Below, piece after piece: positions 1 through 7,773 of a stretch of 64,000 nucleotides of DNA. The first letter of the stretch is position 1, and the number at the start of each line of letters is the position of its first letter. The stretch lies in assembly GCF_031583145.1 (NCBI RefSeq), contig NZ_CP134050.1:4701501-4765500 (forward strand), given 5' to 3'. This DNA comes from Brevibacillus brevis. GTDB taxonomy: Bacteria > Bacillota > Bacilli > Brevibacillales > Brevibacillaceae. The notes below the pieces were generated by a model that made no database searches, was not told where the DNA came from, and saw nothing but the letters and a program-made list of their open reading frames with translations. The position numbers and the translations under genes are program-made.

Positions 1-153
1 AAAGATGCTGACGAGCCACCCGGCCTGCGCCGCCGTAATGCGAAACTGCTGCGTGACCTCCGGGAGAACCCCGATGATTCCCATTTCCGTCGTGATGATG
101 CCGAATACGCCTAGTGCCAGGACGAAAATCAGCAGAGGATGAACGTTTTTCAT
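1..153 (-). CDS. MFS transporter, N-terminal fragment (cut by window edge)
   Basis: Only the first 51 residues are present; the gene runs off the left edge. The fragment starts with a hydrophobic helix (LLIFVLALGVFGIITTEMG) followed by GVLPEVTQQF and a second helix start. This is the usual opening of drug/arabinose-efflux type major facilitator proteins (AraJ/YdhP group), in which the first helix carries a TTE motif. The ATG at 153 has AAGGAGG about 10 nt upstream. The gene lies downstream of, and in the same direction as, an ArsR-type regulator, and has its own promoter carrying the same operator. It is therefore probably the regulator's target, an export pump in the cytoplasmic membrane. 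The substrate cannot be judged. Confidence 0.75.
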   Translation of the reverse strand, partial: MKNVHPLLIFVLALGVFGIITTEMGIIGVLPEVTQQFRITAAQAGWLVSIF

Positions 154-182
154 GTTGTGGAAAGCCTCCTTATGTATCCATA

Positions 183-211
183 TATCTATAAATATAGATT
201 TAATATCACAA
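183..211 (-). promoter_or_regulatory. Promoter of the MFS gene with ArsR-type operator
   Basis: On the minus strand a -35-like TTGTGA (211-206) is followed after 17 nt by TAGATA (188-183). An inverted repeat ATCTA-N6-TAGAT at 184-199 overlaps the -10. The same 16-bp half-site arrangement occurs in the promoter of the upstream ArsR gene (558-573), so both are probably bound by that repressor. Confidence 0.6.
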
Positions 212-231
212 AAAAAAGACCCCCTCCCTCT

Positions 232-543
232 TTATAATTGGTTTTGAACGTACTCGACAAACTGGGCGATCGTCTTTTCATTCCGCCGATAGTACGTCCA
301 CTTTCCGATTCGCTCCGACTCGAGCAGACCGGCCTTTTGCATCGCAGCAAGGTAGCTCGAGATCACCGACTGCGCAAGTCCAGCTTTGGCCTGGATATCC
401 CCTACGCACACGCCGATGCGAAAGCTGAGCCCTTGCTGCACATACGGCTTCTCATCGAAAAACTGCTCCGGGTGCTTCAGCCATTGCAATATCTGACTGC
501 GCGTTTCATTCGACAACGCTTTATAAATCAACATAGGGTCCAT
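232..543 (-). CDS. ArsR-family winged-helix repressor
   Basis: This is a 103-residue protein with the ArsR layout: MLIYKALSNETRSQILQWL at the N terminus, a recognition helix region (IQAKAGLAQSVISSYLAAMQ) and a wing ending in WTYYRRNEKTI. No clear metal-binding CXC motif is visible, so the signal may not be a metal. The reading frame is open back to 585, but a start there would put coding sequence over a promoter and operator. The ATG at 543 is preferred because it lies 7 nt past a TATAAT box, with no ribosome binding site, which suggests a leaderless transcript. It probably represses itself and the downstream MFS gene, since both promoters carry ATCTA-N6-TAGAT. Confidence 0.8.
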   Translation of the reverse strand: MDPMLIYKALSNETRSQILQWLKHPEQFFDEKPYVQQGLSFRIGVCVGDIQAKAGLAQSVISSYLAAMQKAGLLESERIGKWTYYRRNEKTIAQFVEYVQNQL

Positions 544-550
544 GCCGAAC

Positions 551-580
551 ATTATATATCTACTTTTATAGATTTGTAAA
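551..580 (-). promoter_or_regulatory. ArsR autoregulated promoter
   Basis: On the minus strand TTTACA (580-575), an 18-nt spacer and TATAAT (556-551) form a good sigma-A promoter. The spacer contains ATCTA-N6-TAGAT (558-573), matching the operator at 184-199. A start about 7-8 nt after the -10 would coincide with the ATG at 543. Confidence 0.65.
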
Positions 581-603
581 TCCATCGCGCGGAATTTGTT
601 TTC

Positions 604-1431
604 TCACTCTTTGACCGCACCGGAAGTCAGGCCGGAAATGATGCGCCGCTGAAAAATGAGCACCATGACGACCAACGGAACCGTCACAATGATGGACGCC
701 GCAGAAATTTCCCCCCACGGGACGGTGAACATCCCCTGAAACATGACGATCCCGACCGGAACGGTCTTCATCGCCTCCTGCGTGTTCAGCGTCAGGGCAA
801 ACAAAAATTCGTTCCACGCAGCGATAAAGACAAGGATCGCGGTCGTGAACACGCCCGGCATCGCCAGCGGAAAAAACACGCGTGTCATCGTCTGCCAGAC
901 CGTAGCCCCGTCCACCTTGGCCGCCTCTCCCAGGTCGATGGGAATCTTGCGGAAGAAGATGGTCAAATTCCAGATCGCAAGCGGAAGCGCAAAGGTCGTA
1001 TACGGGATGATCAGGCCCAGGTAGCTGTTCGTCAGACCCATCGACTGCATGAACATGAAGATCGGCGAGATAGTGGCGATCTGCGGGAACATCGAAACGG
1101 CGAGCACCACGCCCAAAATGACCGCCTTCCCCCGAAACGACAGCCATGCGATCGCGTACGCCGCAAACGAAGCGATCGCAATCGAATACAAGGTGGTCAG
1201 TGAAGCGACAACCGTAGAATTCCACAGATAGCGGGCGAACGGCCTTTCCGTGAACACCCTGACAAAATTGTCAAAGCTGGGGCTTTGGATGAGGAAATGG
1301 AAAGCACGCTCGCCGAACAGCTCGCTGGGCGGCTTCAGCGCCGCAATGAGGATCCAGATGAACGGAAACATCACAACCAGCACAAACAGGACTAAAAAGA
1401 GGTAAAACAAAGGCCCCGCCTTCTTCTGCAT
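604..1431 (-). CDS. Carbohydrate ABC transporter permease (MalG type)
   Basis: This is a 275-residue inner-membrane permease with six predicted helices. The EAA loop (residues about 168-187, EAAKVDGATVWQTMTRVFFP) docks the ATPase. It is the last gene of a six-gene operon and follows the other permease by 14 nt, with GGAGG before the ATG. It should pair with the MalF-type permease and the lipoprotein encoded upstream to import a sugar or oligosaccharide. No ATPase gene is present, which is common for this family: a shared MsmX/UgpC-type ATPase encoded elsewhere usually serves several systems. Confidence 0.92.
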   Translation of the reverse strand: MQKKAGPLFYLFLVLFVLVVMFPFIWILIAALKPPSELFGERAFHFLIQSPSFDNFVRVFTERPFARYLWNSTVVASLTTLYSIAIASFAAYAIAWLSFRGKAVILGVVLAVSMFPQIATISPIFMFMQSMGLTNSYLGLIIPYTTFALPLAIWNLTIFFRKIPIDLGEAAKVDGATVWQTMTRVFFPLAMPGVFTTAILVFIAAWNEFLFALTLNTQEAMKTVPVGIVMFQGMFTVPWGEISAASIIVTVPLVVMVLIFQRRIISGLTSGAVKE

Positions 1432-1445
1432 GTCACACTCCCTCC

Positions 1446-2741
1446 TTACCTACCGCCGCCTTCGCCCAGCAGGTCGGCCCCCAATATTTTGATATAGCCG
1501 ATGGAAATCAGCGCCACGCACAGAAACACGATCACGGCGAGGGCCGAGCCTTCTCCAAAGCTCATCTGCGCAAACATCGTCTTGTAGGCCAAAATGGTAA
1601 TCGTCTCGGTGGAATTGGCGCCTCCCGTCAGCGCGTAAATCAGATCAAATACCCGAAACGCATCGAGCGTCCGAAACAGCAAGGCTACCAGCAAGGTCGA
1701 CCGCAGCATCGGCAGCGTGATGCGGAAAAACTGCTGCATCCGGCTCGCCCCGTCTACCTGCGCCGCCTCGTACAGGCTGGTCGGAATTGTCTGCAGGCCT
1801 GCGAACAAGAGCAATGCCATGAACGGCGTCGTCTTCCACACGTCCGCCAATATGACCGAAAACATCGCCCCCGCTTTGGTCGTCAAAAGAACTCCCATGT
1901 CCGAGACCAGCCCCATCACTTCAAACAGGTGGGCGACAATGCCGTTTTGCCCGTCGTACAAAAACTTCCACATCATGGCGGAGATGACCGTCGGAATCGC
2001 CCACGGAATCAGCACGGTCGCACGCACGAGCCCGCGTCCGAAAAACTGCTTGTTGATCAGCAGCGCAATCCAAAGGCCGAGCACCAGCTCCACGGCGACC
2101 GAAACGACCGTAAAAAACAGCGTGTTGTACAGCGCCTGCCACATTCTGGCGTCGGTGAGAAACTGCTTGTAGAAGGCAAAGCCGACGTAGTTCGGCTCGA
2201 TGACGGACGCCGAGATCCCCTGGATCACGCCCGTAGCGCCTTCAGGCTTGCTCAGTTGCTTTTGCCTGCCCAGTTCGCCGAGCTCCTTCCCGATCCGGTC
2301 CAGGGTTGTCCGCACCGAATCGATTTGCCCGTCGGACAGCTCTACGTATTTCATTTCGTTCGGGACAGGCTTGAACTCAAGCAGCAGCTGGTCGATCGCC
2401 TGATAGCGCGCCGCGATTTCACCGGACTGCATCAGCATCGCGTTCATCTGCTCCGCCTGCTGCCGCAGCGCGAGCAGTTGATCCTTGCCTGGTCCGTTTG
2501 CCGCGTCGGCCTCTTTTTTCAAGTAACGGAGCAGGTTGGGGAGGGTGCTTACATACCGCTCCATATCCAGTCCGTACGTATTGTGGACTTCGGTCTTGGT
2601 CGGGTCATTGAGCCTGATGTCGTGCAGGCTGATCCAGAAGGAACGCACGACGGGCCAGATGGCGATGACGAGAATGACGACGATGGCAGGCAAAATCAAC
2701 AAGTAGCCCATCTGCTTTTCCGACAGCGAGGTTCGCTTCAT
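1446..2741 (-). CDS. Carbohydrate ABC transporter permease (MalF type, large external loop)
   Basis: This 431-residue permease is longer than the usual ~300 of this family. After the first helix (LLILPAIVVILVIAIWPVVR) there is an insert of roughly 130 residues rich in charged helical sequence (about residues 35-170) before the next helices, similar in position to the large periplasmic P2 loop of MalF. The EAA loop reads YEAAQVDGASRMQQFFRITL. The start was placed at the ATG at 2741, behind GGAAGAGGGTGA, because the upstream 26 in-frame residues look non-coding. A 132-nt gap with a hairpin separates it from the binding-protein gene. Confidence 0.9.
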   Translation of the reverse strand: MKRTSLSEKQMGYLLILPAIVVILVIAIWPVVRSFWISLHDIRLNDPTKTEVHNTYGLDMERYVSTLPNLLRYLKKEADAANGPGKDQLLALRQQAEQMNAMLMQSGEIAARYQAIDQLLLEFKPVPNEMKYVELSDGQIDSVRTTLDRIGKELGELGRQKQLSKPEGATGVIQGISASVIEPNYVGFAFYKQFLTDARMWQALYNTLFFTVVSVAVELVLGLWIALLINKQFFGRGLVRATVLIPWAIPTVISAMMWKFLYDGQNGIVAHLFEVMGLVSDMGVLLTTKAGAMFSVILADVWKTTPFMALLLFAGLQTIPTSLYEAAQVDGASRMQQFFRITLPMLRSTLLVALLFRTLDAFRVFDLIYALTGGANSTETITILAYKTMFAQMSFGEGSALAVIVFLCVALISIGYIKILGADLLGEGGGR

Positions 2742-2816
2742 CCATTCACCCTCTTCCTTGCATGTAGGGGCAGCGAATCGGATCCTGACCAGACAGCCGA
2801 TGGCCGTCCCGGATCG

Positions 2817-2851
2817 CACCCGAAGAAGCCTCCCTCCCGCTTCTCCAGGTG
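2817..2851 (-). other. Hairpin between binding-protein and permease genes
   Basis: AGAAGC (2824-2829) pairs with GCTTCT (2839-2844), extended by CACC (2817-2820) and GGTG (2848-2851). There is no T-run, so it is more likely an mRNA-stabilising or attenuating structure than a terminator. It sits 3' of the binding-protein gene, as does the hairpin at 62227-62259. Confidence 0.4.
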
Positions 2852-2873
2852 CTCTCCATGATCAGAGGCGCTC

Positions 2874-4214
2874 CTACTTTTTCATCAGCCCGTTCATTTG
2901 GGTCTCCATGTTTTTCACGGCTTGCTCCGCCGTTTGCTGGCCCGCAAGCGCTTTGGACACTTCGATCTGGATGACTTCGGAGATTTTCGGATAGATCGGC
3001 GTGGTCGGGCGGGATACGGCTGCGCTCACGCCTTCGACGAACTGTTTGTTGGCAAACAGCGGGCTCGCTTTTTGCACGTCGGCGTCATCGTAGGAAGGCA
3101 GGTAGGTCGGAGCGAGTCCGCCATGTATCGCGGACAGCTTTTGTCCTTCGGGTCCGGTCATGAACTTGAGGAATTCCCAGGCTTCTTTCGGATGCTTGGT
3201 GAACTTGTTGATCCCGCCCATCCATCCGCCCAGCGCGGCAGCGGAACCGGCGTCTCCGGCAGGCAGCGGAGCGATCGCGACTTTGTCTACAATCTTGGAC
3301 TGCGCCTTGTCTTGGGCCATGGCGTACTGGTACGGCCAGTTGCGGACGAAGGGGGACTGGCCCTCCAGGAACGCCGTGTGCGACTCGGTTTCCGTGAAGG
3401 TCGTGATGTTTTTGGGGACGAAATCGGACTGGACGATCTCCATCATTTTTTTCAGCCCTTTGATCGTGCCCGGGTTGTTGACGGCGACGTTGCCCTGCTC
3501 GTCGAGGATCTTGCCGCCGTACGCCGCGCTGAACTCCACGAAATTGCAGACCAGTCCTTCGTATTGCTTGGCCTGCATCAGGTAGCCGAACTTCGCGCCG
3601 CCTTTTCCTCCGAGCTCTTTTGCCTGCTTGATCAAGTCGTCCCACGTCTTCGGCGCTTCCTTCACCAGGTCTGTGCGGTAGAACAGCAAGCCGGCATCGA
3701 TGAATTTCGGCATGGTCCACTGCTGTCCGCCGAAGTTGCCTGCGTCGAGCGCCCCTTTGATGTACTTGCTCGTATCGATGCCATCCTGTTCAATCAGGCG
3801 GTCGAGAGGGAGGAGGTAGCCGGCCTGGGCGAATTCGGCCGGCCAGATGACATCCAGATCGAACACGTCGATCTCGGACGACTGGGCGCTGAACATGGTG
3901 ACGTATTGATCGTGGCTCTGGCCGGTGTCCGAAGGCATCTCGCGGATTTCCACGTCAATGTCCGGATGGGCGGCTTTGAACGCTTCGACCAGCTTTTTCG
4001 TGGAATCGGTCGAGTCTTTTCCGCGGGCGTACACCAGTTTGACTTTTTCGGCTGCGGGCGGGGACGTCTGTGGTTGGGGAGCGGGTGCATTGGCTGGAGC
4101 CGCCGGTTGTGCGGGAGCGGGCGAGGACTGCTGCGGGGCGCTGGAACACGCCGCCAGAGAGAGTGCCATGGACAAGGTCAGGCCAATCGATGTAAGCCCT
4201 TTCAACACTTTCAT
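2874..4214 (-). CDS. Sugar ABC transporter substrate-binding lipoprotein
   Basis: This is a 446-residue extracellular binding protein (SBP_bac_1, MalE-like). The N terminus is a lipoprotein signal, with LSMALSLAAC giving a lipobox and Cys23, followed by a Ser/Ala/Pro/Gln-rich linker (about residues 24-55). The mature part begins KVKLVYARGKDSTDSTKKLV and contains the family's conserved INKFTKHPKEAWEFLKFMTG segment near residue 350. It would be anchored on the outer face of the membrane and deliver ligand to the two permeases downstream. AGGGGG lies 8 nt before the ATG. The ligand is not evident; the operon's dehydrogenase and isomerase suggest a polyol, inositol-like or modified sugar. Confidence 0.93.
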   Translation of the reverse strand: MKVLKGLTSIGLTLSMALSLAACSSAPQQSSPAPAQPAAPANAPAPQPQTSPPAAEKVKLVYARGKDSTDSTKKLVEAFKAAHPDIDVEIREMPSDTGQSHDQYVTMFSAQSSEIDVFDLDVIWPAEFAQAGYLLPLDRLIEQDGIDTSKYIKGALDAGNFGGQQWTMPKFIDAGLLFYRTDLVKEAPKTWDDLIKQAKELGGKGGAKFGYLMQAKQYEGLVCNFVEFSAAYGGKILDEQGNVAVNNPGTIKGLKKMMEIVQSDFVPKNITTFTETESHTAFLEGQSPFVRNWPYQYAMAQDKAQSKIVDKVAIAPLPAGDAGSAAALGGWMGGINKFTKHPKEAWEFLKFMTGPEGQKLSAIHGGLAPTYLPSYDDADVQKASPLFANKQFVEGVSAAVSRPTTPIYPKISEVIQIEVSKALAGQQTAEQAVKNMETQMNGLMKK

Positions 4215-4272
4215 TTTCGAATCCCCCTTAATCGGTGAACTTCAGGGGACATCTCCTAAGGGAGAGGCCCCG

Positions 4273-5331
4273 TCACAATTTGATCGCTTCCCCTGCCCTT
4301 GCCGAGGCGTAGATCGCTTCAATCAGGCGGTTGATGTACAGAGCCTGATCCGGCGTGCACAGCGGAGCGGCCTTGCCTTCCAGAGAATCGATGAAGTTGT
4401 GGAACAGCCGTACCCTTTCTTTGGTTCGAACCGGCTGGATGTTCGTGGTGGCGGGTGTCCCGTTCCAATCCTGGTAAAGCGTGAAGCGCTCTTGCTGCAA
4501 GTCGAGCGATGCTCCCCCTTCTTGCCCGTACAAATGGAGGAAAACGTTTTCCTCTTCGATATGGGATGCCCAGCTTGCATCCAGGGTGAGCGTCATGCCG
4601 TTTTCAAAGGCAATCATCGCGACCGCCATGTCTTCCACGTCGAAGCGGCCGTTTTCATCCCGTCTGCCCCATTCGGACAGCCCTTTTTTGCGAGGACCGA
4701 ACTGGGCATACGTCTGTCCGAGAACCGAAGTGGGCCTGGGATGTCCGAGCAGCCAGAGGGTCAGATCGAGCATGTGTACGCCGATGTCGATCAGCGGTCC
4801 CCCGCCTGCCAGCTCTTTTTGTGTAAACCAGCTCCCCCAACCGGGTATGCCGTTTCGTCTGACCCAGCCTGTTTTGGCGTGGTAGATTTGTCCGAGCCTG
4901 CCCTCGTCGACAAGTCCTTTGACGTACATGGCATCGCTGCGAAACCGGTTGTTTTGGGCCACCATGAGAACCTTGCCCGATCGGTCCGCGGCTTCGATCA
5001 TTCCCTCCGCCTGCCGGACGTTCATCGCCATCGGCTTTTCGCACAGGACGTGTTTGCCGCTGGCCAGCGCCAGCTTGGCCGCCTCGGCGTGCAGGTAGTT
5101 GGGCACGCAGACGATGACGGCATCGATATCCGGCTGCCCGAGCAGCTCCCGGAAATCCCCATAGACTTGTGGAATCGTATGCCTGGCCGCGCGTTTTGAT
5201 GCCACTTCCGCCGAGATGTCGGCGATGGCGACGACTTCTGCCCGCGGCTCTTCCCGGATGGCCTCCAGATGCGCTTCGGAAATGCCCCCGGCCCCGATGA
5301 TTCCGATGTTCCACGTATGCTTGGCAGCCAT
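4273..5331 (-). CDS. Gfo/Idh/MocA-family dehydrogenase
   Basis: This 352-residue NAD(P)-dependent oxidoreductase has an N-terminal Rossmann fold with GIIGAGGISEAH (residues about 9-20). The family's catalytic EKPMA motif lies near residue 97, and the C-terminal substrate domain contains GGGPLIDIGVHMLDL (about 176-190), with the usual conserved D and H. Members oxidise or reduce sugars, inositols or their derivatives in the cytoplasm. The gene follows the isomerase gene by 10 nt and precedes the binding protein, so it probably acts on the imported substrate. The start has GGAGGGAGAGC before the ATG. The exact substrate cannot be read from the sequence. Confidence 0.92.
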   Translation of the reverse strand: MAAKHTWNIGIIGAGGISEAHLEAIREEPRAEVVAIADISAEVASKRAARHTIPQVYGDFRELLGQPDIDAVIVCVPNYLHAEAAKLALASGKHVLCEKPMAMNVRQAEGMIEAADRSGKVLMVAQNNRFRSDAMYVKGLVDEGRLGQIYHAKTGWVRRNGIPGWGSWFTQKELAGGGPLIDIGVHMLDLTLWLLGHPRPTSVLGQTYAQFGPRKKGLSEWGRRDENGRFDVEDMAVAMIAFENGMTLTLDASWASHIEEENVFLHLYGQEGGASLDLQQERFTLYQDWNGTPATTNIQPVRTKERVRLFHNFIDSLEGKAAPLCTPDQALYINRLIEAIYASARAGEAIKL

Positions 5332-5341
5332 GCTCTCCCTC

Positions 5342-6310
5342 CTATACCCACCAGAGATTGTTCACAGGGTCTTTGATCAGGACTTGTCTCAAATTGTGGA
5401 CGGCCCGCTGGAAGCCTTCCTCGATCGACATGATGGCATCCTCGTGCTCAATGCTGACGACGTAATCGTAGCCGTTCATGCGCAGAGCGCTCATCATGTT
5501 CGCCCACGTCTGCTGATCATGGCCGTAGCCGACCGTCCGGAAGTACCATGCCCTCTCGTTTAAATCCGCGTACGAATTCATGTCGGTCAGTCCGTACAGA
5601 TTGACCTTGTCCGGATCGATGTACGTGTCCTTTGCATGGAAGTGGTAAATGGCCTTTTCTTTTCCCAGGATTTTGATGGCGGCTACCGGATCGATGCCTT
5701 GCCACCACATGTGGCTCGGGTCGAAGTTGGCGCCGATACCTTCTCCCACCTCTTCACGCAGCTTGAGCAGCGTCCCCGGCGTATGGACGAGGAAGCCGCC
5801 GTGCAGCTCCAGGGCGACTTTTACCCGATGGGAAACGGCGTAGGCTGCCCACTCCTTCCAGTACGGCACCAGCTTGTTTTCCCACTGCCACTTGAGGACG
5901 TCCCGGTATTCGTTTGGCCAGGGAGCCACCGGCCAGTTCGGGTACTGGGCGCCTTCATGGTCGCCTGCCGTGCCGGAAAAGCAGTTGACGACCGGGACCT
6001 CCAGCCTCTCCGCCAATTGCACCGTCTTGACGAAGGTCTCGTGGGACCTTCGGGCAAAGTCCTTGTCCGGAGTCAGCGGATTTCCGTGGCAGCTGAGCGC
6101 GCTGATAATCAGGCCGCGATCCTCCACCGCCTTTTTGTAGGCGCGCAGCTTTTCCGGATTTTCCAGCAGTTCATCCGGATTGCAGTGGGCATTGCCGGGA
6201 TAGCCGCCTGTTCCGATTTCCACTGCGTCAAGTCCTGCCGCCTGCACATGGTCCAGCATTTCTTCGAACGTCTTTTCTCCGAACAACACGGTAAATACGC
6301 CAAGCTTCAC
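5342..6310 (-). CDS. Sugar phosphate isomerase/epimerase (AP endonuclease 2-type TIM barrel)
   Basis: This is a 322-residue TIM-barrel protein of the xylose-isomerase-like family. Visible metal-site elements include the VALELHGGF strand with Glu and His, NFDPSHMWWQGIDP, YHFHAKDTYID and the late SIEHED. Such proteins (IolE/IolH-like and others) isomerise or epimerise keto sugars or inositol derivatives using a divalent metal. The start is taken as GTG at 6310 (reading VKLGVFTVLFG) because AAGGAG lies 8 nt upstream; the longer reading frame to 6358 would overlap the region just behind the LacI stop. It is the first structural gene of the operon. Confidence 0.88.
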   Translation of the reverse strand: MKLGVFTVLFGEKTFEEMLDHVQAAGLDAVEIGTGGYPGNAHCNPDELLENPEKLRAYKKAVEDRGLIISALSCHGNPLTPDKDFARRSHETFVKTVQLAERLEVPVVNCFSGTAGDHEGAQYPNWPVAPWPNEYRDVLKWQWENKLVPYWKEWAAYAVSHRVKVALELHGGFLVHTPGTLLKLREEVGEGIGANFDPSHMWWQGIDPVAAIKILGKEKAIYHFHAKDTYIDPDKVNLYGLTDMNSYADLNERAWYFRTVGYGHDQQTWANMMSALRMNGYDYVVSIEHEDAIMSIEEGFQRAVHNLRQVLIKDPVNNLWWV

Positions 6311-6370
6311 ATTTCCCACTCCTTTTTCCAGCCTGCAGGAGGCCGCTATGTGACACATCTTGCTGCCGTC

Positions 6371-7375
6371 TTACACCAGCGCTTTTACGCTTTGCCGAAT
6401 GACGAGATCGTGGGGAACCGTGCTCATCCGCTCCACCGTCTCGCCCCGCAATTGCTTGAGGAGCTGCTCTCCCGCCGCCCGGCCGTACATGTACGGATCG
6501 TTGTGCACCGTGGTGAGCATCGGCCTGGTCAGGGAGGCGATTTCCAGATTGTCGAAGCCCATGACGGATACGTCGTCCGGCACACGTATGCCTTCGTCGT
6601 GCAAGAAGTTCAGGACCCCGACTGCCATGAGATCCGTCGCGACGAAAATAGCGGTCGGCCGCTCCTGCTCCTCGAAGATCCGCTTGGCCGCCTCGTAGGC
6701 GCTTTTGGCCGTGAAATCCCCTTCGGCCACGAAGCCTTCGGGGATCGGCAAACCGTGCGCCCTCATGGCCTTGCGGTAACCGCCCATCCGGTCGAGTCCG
6801 CAGGGCGGATCCCACAGCGGGCCCGAGATGCAGGCGATACGTCGATGGCCGAGCCCGATCAGGTAGGCAGTGGCATCGTACGCGGCCTGCACGTTGTTGA
6901 CGTTGACCGTCGGGATCTGGTAGCCGTGCAGATCGTGCCCGGTCACGACCACAGGCACTTCGATTTCATGAAGAGTCTGGCTATGTCCTTCGAGAAAGTG
7001 GATGCTGGAGAGAATGATGCCGTCGAGCTGCTTTTCCTTGAACAGCCGCAAATACTTTCGTTCCTTCTCGACCGCTTCGTCCGATATCGCAAGAAACATG
7101 CTGTAGTCGAATTCGCTGATGACGCTGTCGATGCCGTAGAGGAGATTGGAGTAGAAGTTGTTGGAGATGTCGGGGATCATGACGCCGATGATGCGTGTTT
7201 CTTTGCTGACCAAACTCCTGGCGATGGCGTTTGGCTGGAACCCTGTTTCTTCCACCGCTCGCAAGACCTTTTCCCGCAACTCGGGACGGACGGGCTTGGA
7301 ATTGTTCAAGACCCGGGAGACGGTGGCGATCGATACGTTGGCGAGGTGCGCGATGTCTTTGATCGTGACCGATAT
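6371..7375 (-). CDS. LacI-family repressor with apparent ATA start codon
   Basis: This LacI/PurR-type regulator has an N-terminal helix-turn-helix (TIKDIAHLANVSIATVSRVL) and a periplasmic-binding-protein-like effector domain. The latter includes IGVMIPDISNNFYSNLLYGI and the C-terminal DDVSVMGFDNLEIASLTRP. It probably senses the sugar handled by the operon. The HTH is encoded upstream of the first TTG at 7309, but between the in-frame TGA and the HTH there is no ATG, GTG or TTG. The codon where homologues begin (x-SVTIKDIA) is ATA at 7375-7373. I place the start there; it is either a rare AUA start, a mutation or a sequencing error. AAGGGAAAGAGAG lies upstream as a possible ribosome binding site. 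Confidence 0.85.
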   Translation of the reverse strand: MSVTIKDIAHLANVSIATVSRVLNNSKPVRPELREKVLRAVEETGFQPNAIARSLVSKETRIIGVMIPDISNNFYSNLLYGIDSVISEFDYSMFLAISDEAVEKERKYLRLFKEKQLDGIILSSIHFLEGHSQTLHEIEVPVVVTGHDLHGYQIPTVNVNNVQAAYDATAYLIGLGHRRIACISGPLWDPPCGLDRMGGYRKAMRAHGLPIPEGFVAEGDFTAKSAYEAAKRIFEEQERPTAIFVATDLMAVGVLNFLHDEGIRVPDDVSVMGFDNLEIASLTRPMLTTVHNDPYMYGRAAGEQLLKQLRGETVERMSTVPHDLVIRQSVKALV

Positions 7376-7401
7376 GGTAGTTCACTCTCTTTCCCTTGAT
7401 T

Positions 7402-7452
7402 AGGAAAACGCTTTCCTACACTCAAAATACAACCGCCTATTATTTTTGTCAA
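7402..7452 (-). promoter_or_regulatory. LacI operon promoter and operator
   Basis: On the minus strand TTGACA (7452-7447), a 17-nt spacer and TATTTT (7429-7424) form a strong promoter. Immediately downstream lies the palindrome AGGAAAACGCTTTCCT (7402-7417), with the central ACGC/GCGT typical of LacI-family and cre sites. It should bind the repressor encoded just downstream, and CcpA could also recognise it. Confidence 0.75.
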
Positions 7453-7483
7453 TATTCTGTTTATTTTCATTTTTCGACATGAC

Positions 7484-7539
7484 AAAAGAGCTGCATTCGC
7501 CATTCCTCTTCAGAAAGAAATCGCGAATACAGCTCTTTT
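7484..7539. terminator. Bidirectional hairpin terminator behind tRNA-Thr
   Basis: A 13-bp stem (7488-7500 with 7523-7535, one G-U pair) encloses a 22-nt loop. It is followed by TTTT on both strands. It would end tRNA transcription before the LacI promoter. Confidence 0.7.
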
Positions 7540-7547
7540 ATCGATAG

Positions 7548-7623
7548 TGGTGCCGGCAATAGGACTTGAACCCACAACCCCCTGATTACAAGTCAGGTGC
7601 TCTACCAATTGAGCTATACCGGC
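7548..7623 (-). tRNA. tRNA-Thr (UGU)
   Basis: This is a full cloverleaf: a 7-bp acceptor stem starting GCCGGTA, a D-arm with AGCTCAATTGGTAGAGC, the anticodon stem CCTGA/TCAGG with loop CTTGTAA giving anticodon TGT, and a T-arm with GGTTCAAGTCC. The CCA end is encoded (7548-7550). It decodes ACA threonine codons. It stands alone, with yitT upstream and the LacI operon downstream. Confidence 0.97.
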
Positions 7624-7731
7624 AAGTGTCGTTTTCCCTGTGATTCGCGGCCGCTTTTCGACGGCGCCCCTCACGAATTTCAATATAACATGAAATTTTT
7701 TCTTCTTCAATAGAAAAGTTCATTTTTAATT

Positions 7732-7765
7732 AAAAAAGGGAAGTGCAGCTTTCCTTCCACTTCCC
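7732..7765 (-). terminator. Terminator of yitT-family gene
   Basis: GGGAAGTG (7738-7745) pairs with CACTTCCC (7758-7765). On the minus strand it is followed by six Ts (7737-7732). It lies just past the stop of the YitT-family gene. Confidence 0.85.
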
Positions 7766-7773
7766 CCTTTGGG

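Noticed and set aside
7548..7623. tRNA-Thr as an integration site for a mobile element
   Set aside because: No integrase, no repeated tRNA 3' end and ordinary metabolic genes on both sides.
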